From the NCBI GenBank assembly GCA_016709845.1, contig JADJMA010000063.1:186001-250000 (forward strand): 64,000 bases of DNA. Reading direction: 5' to 3'. How positions within the stretch are numbered: position 1 is the stretch's first letter; the number at the start of each line of letters is the position of its first letter. A program made the position numbers and the translations under genes. Source of the stretch: Flammeovirgaceae bacterium (GTDB lineage: Bacteria > Bacteroidota > Bacteroidia > Cytophagales > Cyclobacteriaceae). The notes under the pieces were generated by a model. That model was not told the DNA's origin and did not search any database. It saw only the letters and a list, made by a program, of their open reading frames with translations. Positions 51,280-61,480 of the stretch are shown here, piece by piece.

Positions 51280-52035
51280 TTAAATCCTTACGGGGATGTG
51301 GTTTGTTCTCAGATAATTTTTAAGATCGGGAATACTCAATTCTCCAAAATGAAAAAGGGAAGCGGCTAATGCTGCATCGGCTTTTCCTATAACAAATGTT
51401 TCAAGAAAATGTTGCTTGTTTCCAGCACCGCCTGATGCAATGACAGGAATACTCAACAGTTCATGTAACTTAGCGAGAGGATCGTTGGCAAAACCTTGCT
51501 TGGTTCCATCATGATCCATACTGGTAAAAAGAATCTCACCGGCACCCCGTTCTTGTGCTTCCTTCGCCCACGAAAAAAGTTTTTTATCGGTTGGTTTACT
51601 GCCTCCGTGTGTATGTACCAACCATTGATTTTCAACTTTACGGGCATCAATAGCAAGCACTACAAACTGCGAGCCGAATGCTTTTGCTAATTCATCAATG
51701 AGTTGTGGATTTTTAACCGAAGCAGAGTTTATGCTTATCTTATCCGCACCAGCTTCGAGTAGGGGAGCTACGTCCTCAATAGAACTAATACCTCCGCCTA
51801 CAGTAAAAGGAATATTAACATGAGTTGCAATATCTTTCACCAGGTTGACAAATGTTTTGCGATTTTCATTAGTTGCAGCGATATCAAGAAAGACTAATTC
51901 ATCGGCTCCCTGTTTGGCATAGGAGGCACCCAACTCTACAGGATCGCCAGCATCCCGGATATTCACAAAATTGATTCCCTTTACAGTGCGGCCATCTTTA
52001 ATATCCAGACAGGGAATTATACGTTTGGTCAGCAC
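51280..52035 (-). CDS. hisF: Imidazole glycerol phosphate synthase, cyclase subunit
   Basis: TIM barrel of 251 residues. MLTKRIIPCLDIKDGRTVKG is the family start with catalytic Asp11, and VLAIDARKV carries the second catalytic Asp. FTVGGGISSIEDV and VIASGGAGNKQHFLETF are the phosphate sites. It works with HisH, which supplies ammonia. Nine bases separate it from hisA upstream. Intact. Confidence 0.96.
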   Translation of the reverse strand: MLTKRIIPCLDIKDGRTVKGINFVNIRDAGDPVELGASYAKQGADELVFLDIAATNENRKTFVNLVKDIATHVNIPFTVGGGISSIEDVAPLLEAGADKISINSASVKNPQLIDELAKAFGSQFVVLAIDARKVENQWLVHTHGGSKPTDKKLFSWAKEAQERGAGEILFTSMDHDGTKQGFANDPLAKLHELLSIPVIASGGAGNKQHFLETFVIGKADAALAASLFHFGELSIPDLKNYLRTNHIPVRI

Positions 52036-52044
52036 AGTGTTTCC

Positions 52045-52767
52045 TTATGAATTTTGAAATGCTTTGAGTTCATCCAATTTAATCCTGCCTTCGTAAATAG
52101 CTTTGCCAATAATAACCCCATAGACTTTCGCGTATTTTAATTCGTGCAAGTCATGCATCGTGCTAACACCACCGCTAGCTACGATCTTTATTTTAGGATA
52201 CCGGTACACTAATTTCTTATACAAACCCAGATTCGGACCCTCCATCATTCCATCCGTACCAATATCCGTACAGGTTAAAAACTCAAGACCGTCTTTCTCG
52301 AATTCGTCAACCAAATCAAAGAGCGGAAGCGGGGTATCTTCCAACCAGCCATTAATTGAAATATTTTCTCCTTTTACATCGGCACTAAGTATGAAATTTT
52401 CAGGCCCGTATTTCTTCAACCAATCACTGAATTTCTCGGGCTCCTTAACAGCCATGCTTCCAATGTTAATTTGATGAACGCCAAGATCAAGCAGTTGCTC
52501 AACTTCTTCTTCGGTTTTTACTCCGCCTCCAAAATCTACGCTAAGAGCTGTTTTTTCCTGAATATCCCGAACCACATTCCAGTTAACTACTTTACCTTTC
52601 TTGGCTCCGTCCAAATCCACCAAATGAAGACAATCCAAATCGGCTTCTTGAAATTCCATAGCCACCTCTACAGGGTTTTCACGATAGACTTTCTTCTTTT
52701 GGAAATCACCTTGCGTAAGTCTTACACATTTACCGTCAATAATATCAATAGCAGGAATAATACGCAT
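52045..52767 (-). CDS. hisA: Phosphoribosylformimino-AICAR ribotide isomerase
   Basis: TIM barrel of 240 residues: MRIIPAIDIIDGKCVRLTQG at the start contains the catalytic Asp8, VDFGGGVKTEEEV and VASGGVSTMHDLHEL are phosphate loops, and TDIGTDGMMEGPN contains the second Asp. The N- and C-halves repeat as in all HisA. Follows hisH by seven bases. Intact. Confidence 0.96.
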   Translation of the reverse strand: MRIIPAIDIIDGKCVRLTQGDFQKKKVYRENPVEVAMEFQEADLDCLHLVDLDGAKKGKVVNWNVVRDIQEKTALSVDFGGGVKTEEEVEQLLDLGVHQINIGSMAVKEPEKFSDWLKKYGPENFILSADVKGENISINGWLEDTPLPLFDLVDEFEKDGLEFLTCTDIGTDGMMEGPNLGLYKKLVYRYPKIKIVASGGVSTMHDLHELKYAKVYGVIIGKAIYEGRIKLDELKAFQNS

Positions 52768-52774
52768 CAGAGTC

Positions 52775-53373
52775 TCAATTTTGTTGCGATTTACAACTAT
52801 TTAAAAAGCTTAATAGTACTTTTTCTCCTATGGCAGCTGATTTTTCTGGATGGAACTGCACCGCATAAAAGTTATCTTTTTCATGGCCGAACTGAAGGGT
52901 AGTATGTATTCTGTAGTAGCCGATGTGAATATATTTATCGGCACATAATAGCTATGTACAAAGTAAACGAATTGTTTATCGAAGGAAGAATCTAACCAAC
53001 TTTGATTTATTGTTAACGAATTCCATCCCATGTGTGGTACTTTTTCTTTGTTAATAGGTTTAAACAACTTTACGGTCTCATCGAAAATTCCTAAACAAGA
53101 GGTATTATTTTCTTCCGAGTGAGCGCACATCAATTGCATACCCAGACAAATTCCAAGTACAGGCTGTTTAAGACCTTTAATAATTTTATCCAGTTTATGG
53201 GCTATAAGGTAATCCATCGTGGTGCTGGCTTCGCCTACACCAGGAAAAATCACTTTATCGGCCTTTTGAATTTCTTCGTGATTATCGGTAATTGTAAAAT
53301 CAACACCTAAACGTTCGAGCGCAAAGGCAACCGAGCGAATGTTTCCTGCATTATATTTTATGACTGCAATCAT
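52775..53373 (-). CDS. hisH: Imidazole glycerol phosphate synthase, glutaminase subunit (one frame break)
   Basis: Class I glutamine amidotransferase of about 199 residues. VLGICLGMQLMC holds the nucleophile Cys, and QFHPEKSAAIGEKVL (after correcting one missing base near 52905, which restores TTLQFGHEKDNFYAVQ) holds the catalytic His and Glu. The true stop is TGA 52775-52777, seven bases before hisA. Without correction the protein would lose its catalytic His, which is implausible in an otherwise complete operon. Confidence 0.92.
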
Positions 53374-53396
53374 AACTTGGTTCTGGTTTCTGGATA

Positions 53397-54518
53397 CTAG
53401 AGAGTACCTTTTGTGCTAGGTAGCCGATTACTAAACGGATCCTTTCTTACAGCGATTTTTATTGCCTTCGCGAAAGCTTTAAAAATGGCTTCAATCTTGT
53501 GATGTTCATTATCGCCTTCGGCTTTTATATTCAAATTACATTTTGCGGTATCGGAAAACGATTTAAAGAAATGCAAGAACATTTCGGTTGGCATTTCTCC
53601 AATCTTTTCACGTTTGAATTCAGTTTCCCAAACTAACCACGGACGACCACCAAAATCGATGGCAACCTGAGCCAGACAATCATCCATGGGCAGACAAAAT
53701 CCGTAGCGCTCAATGCCTCGTTTATCTCCTAAGGCTTTGTTAAAGGCTTCGCCCAATGCAAGAGCAGTATCTTCAATAGTATGGTGTTCATCGATATGCA
53801 AATCACCTTTTACGTTAACTTTCAAATCAATTAATCCATGACGAGCCAACTGATCGAGCATGTGATCAAAAAATCCCAAGCCAGTATGAATGGATGATTC
53901 GCCCTTACCGGTAAGATTGATTTCAATAGAGATGTCAGTTTCTTTGGTAGTTCGTTGAACTTTGGCTGATCGCTTTGGTAAAACGAGTTCATAAATTGTC
54001 TTCCACTCTCGTGTGATGCCCATACAGGATGCTTCAAGATTTGTCTTGGTCAACTTATCGGAAAGACTCCCATCATTGAAGAGGATACCTTTAGCACCAA
54101 GATTCTTCGCTAATTCGATATCGGTAAGCCGATCACCAATGACAATGGAGTTTGCTAAATCATATTCTTCCGAAAAATATTTTGTAAGCATCCCGGTGCC
54201 TGGCTTGCGTGTTGCTTTATTTTCGGAAGGTAAGGAGCGATCAATAAACACTTCTTTAAACTCAATGCCCTCGCCAGCTAAGGTTTTACTTACCAGATTT
54301 TGTACCGGCCAGAATGTTTCTTCAGGAAAGCTTGCTGTACCCAAGCCATCCTGATTGGTTACCATCACTAATTCATAATCGCATTCACACGCAATCTTCC
54401 CTAACCAGGTAAAAACACCTGGAATAAATTCCAATTCTTCCAGACTGTCAATCTGTGGGTCGGCTGTGGGTTCTACAATCAGTGTCCCGTCACGGTCAAT
54501 AAAAAGTACTCTCTTCAT
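53397..54518 (-). CDS. hisB: Bifunctional histidinol-phosphatase / imidazoleglycerol-phosphate dehydratase
   Basis: Fusion of 373 residues. N-terminal HAD phosphatase (about 1-165): VLFIDRDGTLIVEPTAD with the catalytic Asp pair. C-terminal dehydratase (about 185-373): TGLGFFDHMLDQLARHG and DLHIDEHHTIEDTALALGEA contain the manganese His/Glu ligands. The start overlaps hisC by four bases (ATGA). Intact. Confidence 0.96.
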   Translation of the reverse strand: MKRVLFIDRDGTLIVEPTADPQIDSLEELEFIPGVFTWLGKIACECDYELVMVTNQDGLGTASFPEETFWPVQNLVSKTLAGEGIEFKEVFIDRSLPSENKATRKPGTGMLTKYFSEEYDLANSIVIGDRLTDIELAKNLGAKGILFNDGSLSDKLTKTNLEASCMGITREWKTIYELVLPKRSAKVQRTTKETDISIEINLTGKGESSIHTGLGFFDHMLDQLARHGLIDLKVNVKGDLHIDEHHTIEDTALALGEAFNKALGDKRGIERYGFCLPMDDCLAQVAIDFGGRPWLVWETEFKREKIGEMPTEMFLHFFKSFSDTAKCNLNIKAEGDNEHHKIEAIFKAFAKAIKIAVRKDPFSNRLPSTKGTL

Positions 54519-55546
54519 ATTGCATTTAGTTCATTTGTCAAGGCCCGATTTTCCTCTGGAGTTCCAACGGTAATACGCAAACAATCTTCACAGAGTATAA
54601 CATTAGAACGGTCTCGTACAATAACTCCTCTTTCTACTAATTTCTGATAAACATCTTTTGCCTTCACAATCTTAACTAGCAAGAAATTGGCATCAGAAGT
54701 GTAGAGCTTCTTTACAATTTTTATCTTTTGAAGTTCCTGTTCTAAATTTTTTCTTTCTGCAATAATTTTAAGGACCCATTCATTTTTTGCAGACTCATTA
54801 TCCAATCCTTCTTCAGCGGCTGTTTGCGATAGGATACTGATGTTATAAGGAGGTTTAATTTTATTTAGGATTGCAATTATCTCGGGACTGGCAAAACACA
54901 TTCCCAACCGTAAGGCAGCGAGGCCCCATGCTTTTGATAGCGTTTGTAAAATTACCAGGTTTGGGTACTGTTTTAACAAGGGAATGAATCCCGGAAGATT
55001 GGTAAAGTCTATATAGGCCTCATCAACGATTACTATGCCTTTAAACTCCCCAAGTATTTGAATAATTTTATCAGTAGAGAGAAGGTTGCCTGATGGATTA
55101 TTTGGGCTGCATAGAAAAATTAATTTAGTATGACTATCCCACGTGCCCTTAATCGCTTCAACATCGAGATCGAAGTCAGCGGTAAGCGTAACTGCTTTGA
55201 TGGACACGTTATTGATCTCAGCACTTACTGTATACATACCGTACGTTGGCTGCGGAATCAAAATATTATCAATACCAGGTTCGCAGAAGGCACGAATCAA
55301 TAAATCAATTGGTTCATCACTACCGTTACCAAGAAAAATTTGATTTACGGGTATCTTTTTAAGGATTGATATTTTCTGTTTAAGTTTATTCTGATGGGGA
55401 TCGGGGTATCGGTTGTATAATGTAGAGAATGGATTTTCGTTTGCATCCAGATAGACGGAAGCATTTCCCTTAAAATCATCCCGTGCGGATGAATACGGTT
55501 TAAGACTCAATACATTTTTGCGCACCAGTTTCTCTAATTCAAACAT
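54515..55546 (-). CDS. hisC: Histidinol-phosphate aminotransferase
   Basis: PLP aminotransferase of 343 residues. YLDANENPFSTLYNRYPDP at the N-terminus, FLCSPNNPSGN, VIVDEAYIDF and the PLP Lys in LQTLSKAWGLAALRLG are present. It lies five bases after hisD and overlaps hisB by four. Intact. Confidence 0.95.
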   Translation of the reverse strand: MFELEKLVRKNVLSLKPYSSARDDFKGNASVYLDANENPFSTLYNRYPDPHQNKLKQKISILKKIPVNQIFLGNGSDEPIDLLIRAFCEPGIDNILIPQPTYGMYTVSAEINNVSIKAVTLTADFDLDVEAIKGTWDSHTKLIFLCSPNNPSGNLLSTDKIIQILGEFKGIVIVDEAYIDFTNLPGFIPLLKQYPNLVILQTLSKAWGLAALRLGMCFASPEIIAILNKIKPPYNISILSQTAAEEGLDNESAKNEWVLKIIAERKNLEQELQKIKIVKKLYTSDANFLLVKIVKAKDVYQKLVERGVIVRDRSNVILCEDCLRITVGTPEENRALTNELNAI

Positions 55547-55551
55547 AGCAA

Positions 55552-56827
55552 TCAGTTTTTTCGTATCCGAACAGCAGCAGCATGCCCTCTTAATTGTTCG
55601 GCCTCAGCCATTTCCTCTACAATAGGACCTATAACATCAAGCCCGGCCTTTGTAATTTGTTGAACGGTTATATACTTCATAAAGCTTTCTAACGCTACAC
55701 CCCCGAAAGCTTTCGCAAATCCATTAGTGGGTAATGTATGATTGGTGCCTGAAGCGTAATCTCCGACCGCTTCGGGTGTATAGGGTCCTAAGAAATATTG
55801 ATCCCGCATTCACAATTTGATCTACAAGCGTTTCGCAATCTTTTGTATTGATGATCAAATGTTCGGCAGCATATTCGTTAACAAATTGAATCAACTCCGT
55901 TTTAGTATTAAAGGTAATGCAAAGACTGTTTGACAAGGCAGCACGCGCAATTTCTTGTCGTGGTAATTCCAACAACTGCTTTTCGATTTCTTCCTTTACC
56001 AGAGTGATCATCTGATTGTTCGTGGTTGCTAATACCACCTGACTGTCTGCGCCATGTTCAGCCTGCGACAATAAATCGGCAGCAACAAATGTTGGGTTGA
56101 CAAATTCATCGGCAATCACTAATACTTCTGATGGTCCTGCGGGCATATCAATTGCTATTCCTTCTTGGCTGATTAATTGTTTTGCTTTAGTTACATACTG
56201 ATTACCGGGCCCAAAAATTTTACTTACACTGGGAATACTCTCTGTGCCAAAGGCCATAGCGGCAATCGCTTGTGCGCCTCCAATCTTAAAAATCTTTTTT
56301 ACACCTGTAAGGTGCGCAGCAAACAAAATGGCGGGATTAATCTTTCCGGATCGATCGGGGGGAGAACAAAGAATTACATCTTCGCAGCCTGCTAACCGTG
56401 CCGGAATGGCAAGCATCAATACAGTTGAAAATAAAGGTGCCGAGCCACCCGGTATATAAATACCTACCTTTTGAATGGCAGTGGCCTTACGCCAGCAGGT
56501 TACACCGGGCATAGTTTCTATTCGCTCTATGGGACGTCTTTGGGCCGAATGAAAAACCTCAATATTTTTAGAGGCTGAAAGAATAGCTGACTTTAACGAA
56601 GCAGGAACTAAAGCAATGGCTTCTTCAATCTCTTGCGATGAAACCTGTAACTGATTAATCTCAACCTTGTCAAATTGAAGAGTTAGCTCTCGTATCGCTT
56701 CGTTACCTGATTTCTTGACCCGATTCAATATGTTTGTTACAGCACCTTCCAGATAGTCTAACTCCAATTGTGGCCTTTTACATAATGTGGACCATTCTGA
56801 TTTTGCCGGGTTGTTGATGATTTTCAT
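55552..56827 (-). CDS. hisD: Histidinol dehydrogenase (one frame break)
   Basis: Zinc enzyme of about 425 residues carrying out the last two oxidations to histidine. The family signature IGGAQAIAAMAFGTESIPSV is followed by DMPAGPSEVLVIADE and LLSQAEHGADSQVVL. After a one-base break near 55798 the protein continues as GPYTPEAVGDYASGTNHTLP, with the zinc-site His, and ends in LRGHAAAVRIRKN. Follows hisG by 12 bases. Confidence 0.93.
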
Positions 56828-56839
56828 AGACTGAATTAA

Positions 56840-57700
56840 TTAGGCAATCATTTTTTCAATGGGGATTACTAAAATCCCTTCTGCTCCAAAGGATTTCAAC
56901 TGACCAATTTTTTCCCAAAAATCATTTTCATTAACTACTGAGTGTAAAGACGACCAACCCGGTCTGCTCAGTGGCATGATGGTAGGGCTTTTCATGCCTG
57001 GTATCACGCCTGTTATTTTCTCAATTGCCTCATTTGGGCAGTTTAATAAAATGTATTTATTATTCTTTGCTGATTGCACAGCCTGAATCCGAAACATCAG
57101 TTGATCGAGAATAGCTTTTTTAGCTGGCTCAAGCGCTGGGGTAGCAATCAGCACGGCTTCCGATTGAAGTACTACTTCTACTTCTTTCAATCCATTGCTC
57201 AAAAGGGTACTGCCAGTACTTACGATATCGCAAATAGCATCGGCTAAACCTATACCAGGCGCAATCTCTACAGAGCCGCTGATCTCGTGAATGCCGGCTT
57301 CTATTTTATTGTTTTTCAAGAATTGCCGTACAATAGTAGGGTAGGTAGTTGCAATATTTTTGCCTGTCAGAAATGATATTCCGGTATAATTTTCTGAACG
57401 AGGAATGGCGATGGACAACCTGCATTTTGCGAAGTCAAGTCGTTTAACAAGCTCGTTATTCTTTTGTTTTTCAATCCACACATTTTCTCCTACTATACCC
57501 ACGTCAGCCACTCGGTCTTCCACATACTGAGGAATGTCGTCATCGCGGAGAAACAATAATTCAATGGGTAGGTTTCGAACCTGTGCCTTTAGTTGATCGC
57601 GGCCATTGCTGAATTGTAGCCCGCTTTCCTTTAAAAGTTTCAGAGAGTCTTCCTGAAGTCTGCCCGACTTTTGAATGGCTATTCGTAATAGAGTGCTCAT
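56840..57700 (-). CDS. hisG: ATP phosphoribosyltransferase, long form
   Basis: First enzyme of histidine synthesis, 286 residues: the long form with a C-terminal regulatory domain (about 215-286, AIEKITGVIPGMKSPTIMPL) expected to bind histidine. The catalytic part has RIAIQKSGRLQEDSL, DVGIVGENVWIEKQ and the PRPP loop region ADAICDIVSTGSTLLSNGLKE. It is the first structural gene after the hisL attenuator, so expression should respond both by attenuation and by feedback on the enzyme. Confidence 0.95.
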   Translation of the reverse strand: MSTLLRIAIQKSGRLQEDSLKLLKESGLQFSNGRDQLKAQVRNLPIELLFLRDDDIPQYVEDRVADVGIVGENVWIEKQKNNELVKRLDFAKCRLSIAIPRSENYTGISFLTGKNIATTYPTIVRQFLKNNKIEAGIHEISGSVEIAPGIGLADAICDIVSTGSTLLSNGLKEVEVVLQSEAVLIATPALEPAKKAILDQLMFRIQAVQSAKNNKYILLNCPNEAIEKITGVIPGMKSPTIMPLSRPGWSSLHSVVNENDFWEKIGQLKSFGAEGILVIPIEKMIA

Positions 57701-57724
57701 AGTTAATTTACCAGTTATAAAATA

Positions 57725-57758
57725 AAAAAGGCTTACCCTGTGTGTGGTAAGCCTTTTT
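57725..57758 (-). terminator. his attenuator terminator
   Basis: AAAAAGGCTTACC (57725-57737) and GGTAAGCCTTTTT (57746-57758) form a perfect 13-base stem with an eight-base loop and a U tract in the minus direction, 25 bases before hisG. In the minus transcript its left arm (complement of 57744-57753) can instead pair with leader bases 57788-57797, which would be the antiterminator. Confidence 0.85.
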
Positions 57759-57777
57759 GAATTCAGTATATTTTAAA

Positions 57778-57846
57778 TCAAAACAAAGACGTACCACTAA
57801 TGCGGTGTGCATGATGATGGCCGTGGATGTTTTGTGTTTTGTTCAT
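57778..57846 (-). CDS. hisL: Histidine leader peptide
   Basis: A 22-codon frame on minus, ATG 57846 to TGA 57778-57780, too short for ordinary gene finding. It encodes IHGHHHAHR in the middle: His at positions 8, 10, 11, 12 and 14. It is followed after 19 bases by the terminator and then hisG. This is the classic arrangement of ribosome-mediated attenuation: stalling at His codons when charged tRNA-His is scarce would free codons 17-20 (57788-57797) to pair with the left arm of the terminator and let transcription through. Confidence 0.85.
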   Translation of the reverse strand: MNKTQNIHGHHHAHRISGTSLF

Positions 57847-58002
57847 AATAAGGCCCCAAAGAAAAAGATTACTTTTTATTATTCAAAATATATTGAGAAT
57901 AAAACTTAAGCGAAGTCCTCCGATTTCGATTGTATCGATGGGAAAGTGAAAATACTATTACTTTTTGAGGTTTATATCGTTGATTTGTAGTGAAAATATG
58001 TA

Positions 58003-59022
58003 ATGAAAATGAAGAAGTGGGTATTTATTTTATTGTTGATAGGTTGTGCCGATTCTAAAGAATCAAAACTTCAAAATTTTTTATTAAAAGGAAATCTTGC
58101 GCTCAAAGAACGTAACTATGACCAAGCCAGTTATTATTATGGTGAGGCAATTAAAGTTGACAACTGTTTTTCAGATGCTTGGAATAATTTGGGTACCGTG
58201 TACTTTGAACAGCAACGGTATGATCTGGCTTTGGAAAATTATGACAAAGCGTTGGCCTGTAAACCTGATTTTTTGTACGCGCTATTTAATCATGCGAATA
58301 CAAGTTATGAGCTAAAAGAATATTATAAGGCGCTTGATGATCTCGACAAGATTATTCGATTAAAGCCAGATACAACACTGGCCTACTTTACGCAAGGTCT
58401 TGTTTTTACAAAAATGCGTGAATTTAGTAAGGCACTAACTGCCTTTGAAAAAGCAGAATCCATGGATTCAAATAATGTAGATTATATGGTTAACCACGCC
58501 ACCGTTCAATATTATATGGGAAAGTATGAAGCCGCCAAAGATGAACTAGTACGTGCGGTTAAGATTAAACCGGAAGAGTCTAATGTTTATAATACACTTT
58601 CGTTGATTGACACAGAACAAGGTAATTATAAGCAGGCACTTGCGCTAATTGAAAAAGCACTGACGTTATCTCCGCGACAGCCTTATTTTCTAAATAATCG
58701 AGGGTTTATATATCTGAGTATGAATGATCTGGAGAAAGCTGAGCAGGATATCAACAATAGTATTGGCCTTGATCCTTACAATGCCTGGGCGTATCGAAAT
58801 AAAGGAATCTTATACCTTATGCGTAAAGATTATAAATCTGCTGAACGCCTATTGAAACAAGCTTTGGATATGGACCCCTTTGTTGATAAAATTTACTTCT
58901 ATCTCGGTATAGCATATCTGAATTTGGGTGATTCTGGATTAGCTTGTGTTGCATTCAAAAAATCAGAAGAGCGAGGCGACCGAATGCTTACTGCCGATCT
59001 TATTAAAGGGTGTAACAAATAG
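58003..59022 (+). CDS. TPR-repeat lipoprotein
   Basis: Lipoprotein of 339 residues: MKMKKWVFILLLIGC gives signal and lipobox. About eight to nine tetratricopeptide repeats follow from residue 25 to the end (ALKERNYDQASYYYGEAIKV, YFEQQRYDLALENYDKALAC, YELKEYYKALDDLDKIIRL, LMRKDYKSAERLLKQALDMD). TPR arrays bind partner proteins; none can be named. It is transcribed divergently from the his operon and is intact. Confidence 0.85.
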   Translation: MKMKKWVFILLLIGCADSKESKLQNFLLKGNLALKERNYDQASYYYGEAIKVDNCFSDAWNNLGTVYFEQQRYDLALENYDKALACKPDFLYALFNHANTSYELKEYYKALDDLDKIIRLKPDTTLAYFTQGLVFTKMREFSKALTAFEKAESMDSNNVDYMVNHATVQYYMGKYEAAKDELVRAVKIKPEESNVYNTLSLIDTEQGNYKQALALIEKALTLSPRQPYFLNNRGFIYLSMNDLEKAEQDINNSIGLDPYNAWAYRNKGILYLMRKDYKSAERLLKQALDMDPFVDKIYFYLGIAYLNLGDSGLACVAFKKSEERGDRMLTADLIKGCNK

Positions 59023-59034
59023 AGATGCCCTGGA

Positions 59035-60475
59035 TTAGGGTGTTTTATATTTATACGTAGCATCGTCAATAATCAATACCCAATCTTGGCCGCCTTTTGG
59101 TGGTGTAAAGGTTACAACACCCTTACCGGTTGCATCTTTTTCTTTTAATGATTTACCCGTGCGTGGATCGTACCAGGTAATATTTTTTTTCTCTCCGGTA
59201 ATTTTTTTTAGATCAACTGAAATAGGGGCGTTTTGAGGTAGATAGATAAACGCAAAGGTTCCATTTTCATCGCGCGAAGCAATAATCAAATCTTTATAGT
59301 CAGAACCTTGGCGGGATGTTACCAGATTTTGATCGGCCCTGGCCGAATAATAAGGCCGTGAAAGCATAAGTTTTTTGAGATGCTGCATCTGGTAGGCGCC
59401 TTCCGCTTTCGCTGCTGCTTGCCAGGGAATCAGTGTGTCGCCAACATTACTCGGGGGATATAGATCAGGATTAAGAAATTGCCAGATCTCGTGATGGCCG
59501 TAGATTACTCCACAGGCTCCGGCAAAAACAGATCGATACGTTCGGGCGCGTACATCATAGGCAGTAAAATATCCGCGCTCCTTGCGAGTCCATTTACCAT
59601 CCCAGGGATTTACTGGATGATCTTCATAGCATGGCTCCATATCTAAAGTAGGCTTATGTGGCTTTAAGGCTAAGTCACGTAGTACCCAATTCCAGGCTTC
59701 TGCTTCACGCGATCCATGTCCGGATTGAAAGGCATTCATATCTAACCACGGTTCAGTATGGATGAATTGTGAGGTAGAATTAGGTCCGCCAGAAGGGTGA
59801 TAGGTGATAAAAGCGTTAGTACCTAATACAGATTCTATTCCCTTAGCCATTGCTCGCCAAATAGGACGATCATCTCTTTCGATTTCCACGCCATCAACTT
59901 TCTGCTTGTATATGACAGGTCGATCACCACCTAAAATCCAAAGTATATTCCAATAATGTGCATATCTCTTTGCCAGTGTGGCTCCATAGATTTCTGCATT
60001 TTCTTCATTGAAAATAACCGGACCATCGCCCCATTGGGGAGTCACTTTATCGCCCCATGTTGGCAAAAGACCCACATACATTCCTTTGTCAGCTATACGG
60101 TTAATGATGAAATCGACATGATCCCAATAGTCATATTCTTCATCATTGGCTGGATTAGCACCGGGTAATTGCTAATCGGGTAGGATCTTCATCGATAAGA
60201 GGCAAATCGCCATACCGGTTAGGCTGACGAATTCCGTTAAATTCGGCTAGCACTACAGCCTGAATCACATTGAACCCCTGAGTCTTGCGAATCTCTAAGA
60301 ACTCTTCTGCCTCTTCGCGGGTTAGTCTATGGAATAACTCCCAGTCGGTATCACCAAGCCAAAAAAAAGGGTTACCATCTGCTGTGGTTAAATAGTGTTG
60401 ATTAGAACCAACTCTAATTTGTCCGAAAGAAGGCAGAAGGCAGATAAAAAGAATTACGAAAACGAAATACCTCAT
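59035..60475 (-). CDS. GH140-like (DUF4038) secreted glycosidase (one frame break)
   Basis: About 480 residues. The start is ATG 60475 (MRYFVFVILFICLLPSFGQ, signal peptide) rather than an in-frame ATG 66 bases upstream. The TIM barrel is of the DUF4038/GH140 type: FFWLGDTDWELFHRLTREEA, GFNVIQAVVLAEFNG, WNILWILGGDRP, TYHPSGGPNSTSQ, KPTLDMEPCYEDHP and YGHHEIWQF. The C-terminal beta domain (IYLPQNAPISVDLKKI, WYDPRTGK, GGQDWVLIIDD) matches the usual companion domain. Characterised GH140 members are apiosidases acting on pectin side chains; activity here is inferred. A break near 60168 is bridged. Confidence 0.82.
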
Positions 60476-60563
60476 ATCTTTGACAATGGATGATGCCTTG
60501 GAGTTAACGAAATTACAAAAATCACGAGGTAATTGAGGCATTCCAATCGATAAGAGAAATTAT

Positions 60564-61193
60564 ATGAAGTTAGATTATTCGTTGCTTTCCCAACGCTTAA
60601 AGGCTCCTTTACCCGGGCCACAAGCCCATGAGCCACTCCGTGCGATACCGATAGGTCTTATTACCCCTAGGTTTGAACATCGATCACCGCCCAGGCCGGG
60701 CAGCGTACTTATATTGTTATATGAAGAGCGAGGTAAGATCATGTTTCCACTCACCAAGCGCCCTGATTATCTGGGTGCACATGGCGGGCAGATAAGTTTA
60801 CCTGGTGGCAAAGCGGAGACTGGAGAAACCCGGATTGAAACTGCCTTGCGGGAAGCTGAAGAAGAGATTGGTGTACCAGCCTCTCAGATCGAAATTGTAG
60901 GCGAGTTGACAGAGTTTTTTGTAATACCCAGCAATTTTTTGATTACTCCTATTGTAGGGTTTTTAAGAGGAAGTCCAGAATTTATACCTGACTCGAAAGA
61001 GGTAAAAAAAATAATTAATGCCTCAGTAGAGGATTTACTTCAAGTGGATGCAGTCCATACAAAGGAAATTCTGGCTGCAAAAATGTTTCCGATGATGGCA
61101 CCACACTTTGAAATTGAAAACGAAGTTGTTTGGGGTGCCACCGCCATGATGATAAATGAGTTCAGAATGGTCGTTCAAAGTTTAAAGAGCTAA
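60564..61193 (+). CDS. CoA pyrophosphatase-type Nudix hydrolase
   Basis: Protein of 209 residues with the family start GQI-type segment HGGQISLPGGKAETGET and the complete Nudix box GGKAETGETRIETALREAEEEIG (REAEEE core intact). FFVIPSNFLITPIVGFL is the NudL/CoAse-specific region. It hydrolyses CoA or CoA derivatives to 4'-phosphopantetheine and adenosine 3',5'-bisphosphate in the family. Divergent from the GH140 gene and followed by a strong terminator. Confidence 0.85.
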   Translation: MKLDYSLLSQRLKAPLPGPQAHEPLRAIPIGLITPRFEHRSPPRPGSVLILLYEERGKIMFPLTKRPDYLGAHGGQISLPGGKAETGETRIETALREAEEEIGVPASQIEIVGELTEFFVIPSNFLITPIVGFLRGSPEFIPDSKEVKKIINASVEDLLQVDAVHTKEILAAKMFPMMAPHFEIENEVVWGATAMMINEFRMVVQSLKS

Positions 61194-61208
61194 ATCTTCA
61201 GGTTAAAA

Positions 61209-61237
61209 AAGAAAAAGCGCACAAGGCGCTTTTTCTT
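61209..61237. terminator. Strong bidirectional terminator
   Basis: AAGAAAAAGCGC (61209-61220), loop ACAAG, GCGCTTTTTCTT (61226-61237): a perfect 12-base stem with A/T tails on both sides. It sits between the Nudix gene (plus) and the aconitase gene (minus) and can serve both. Confidence 0.88.
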
Positions 61238-61265
61238 AATTCAGAAATTCTAAAGATTATTTTGT

Positions 61266-61480
61266 TTAGCGTTTCTTCGGATTTTCTTAGCCACTTTCTT
61301 TTTAGCTACTACTCTTTCTTAGCTGCCTTTTTTCACCCTTTTTTAGCAGCCTTTTTCTTTTTGCAACTTTCTTGCTACCCCTTTTCATTACTTTCTTTTT
61401 AGCAGCCTTTGTTGCACCCTTCTTCACTACCTTTTTAGCGGTGGCTACTTTCTTTTTTTAGCTACAGGAGCGGGCTTAGC
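61266..61480 (-). other. Lys/Ala-rich repeat-coding tail of aconitase
   Basis: This stretch codes for repeated AAKK/VAKK units (for example KAAKKKVMKRGSKKVAK). The periodicity continues across at least three A-run frame changes to about 61266. Such tails occur on histone H1-like bacterial proteins and bind nucleic acids or acidic surfaces. As an aconitase extension it is unusual; nucleic-acid binding is inference. Confidence 0.6.
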
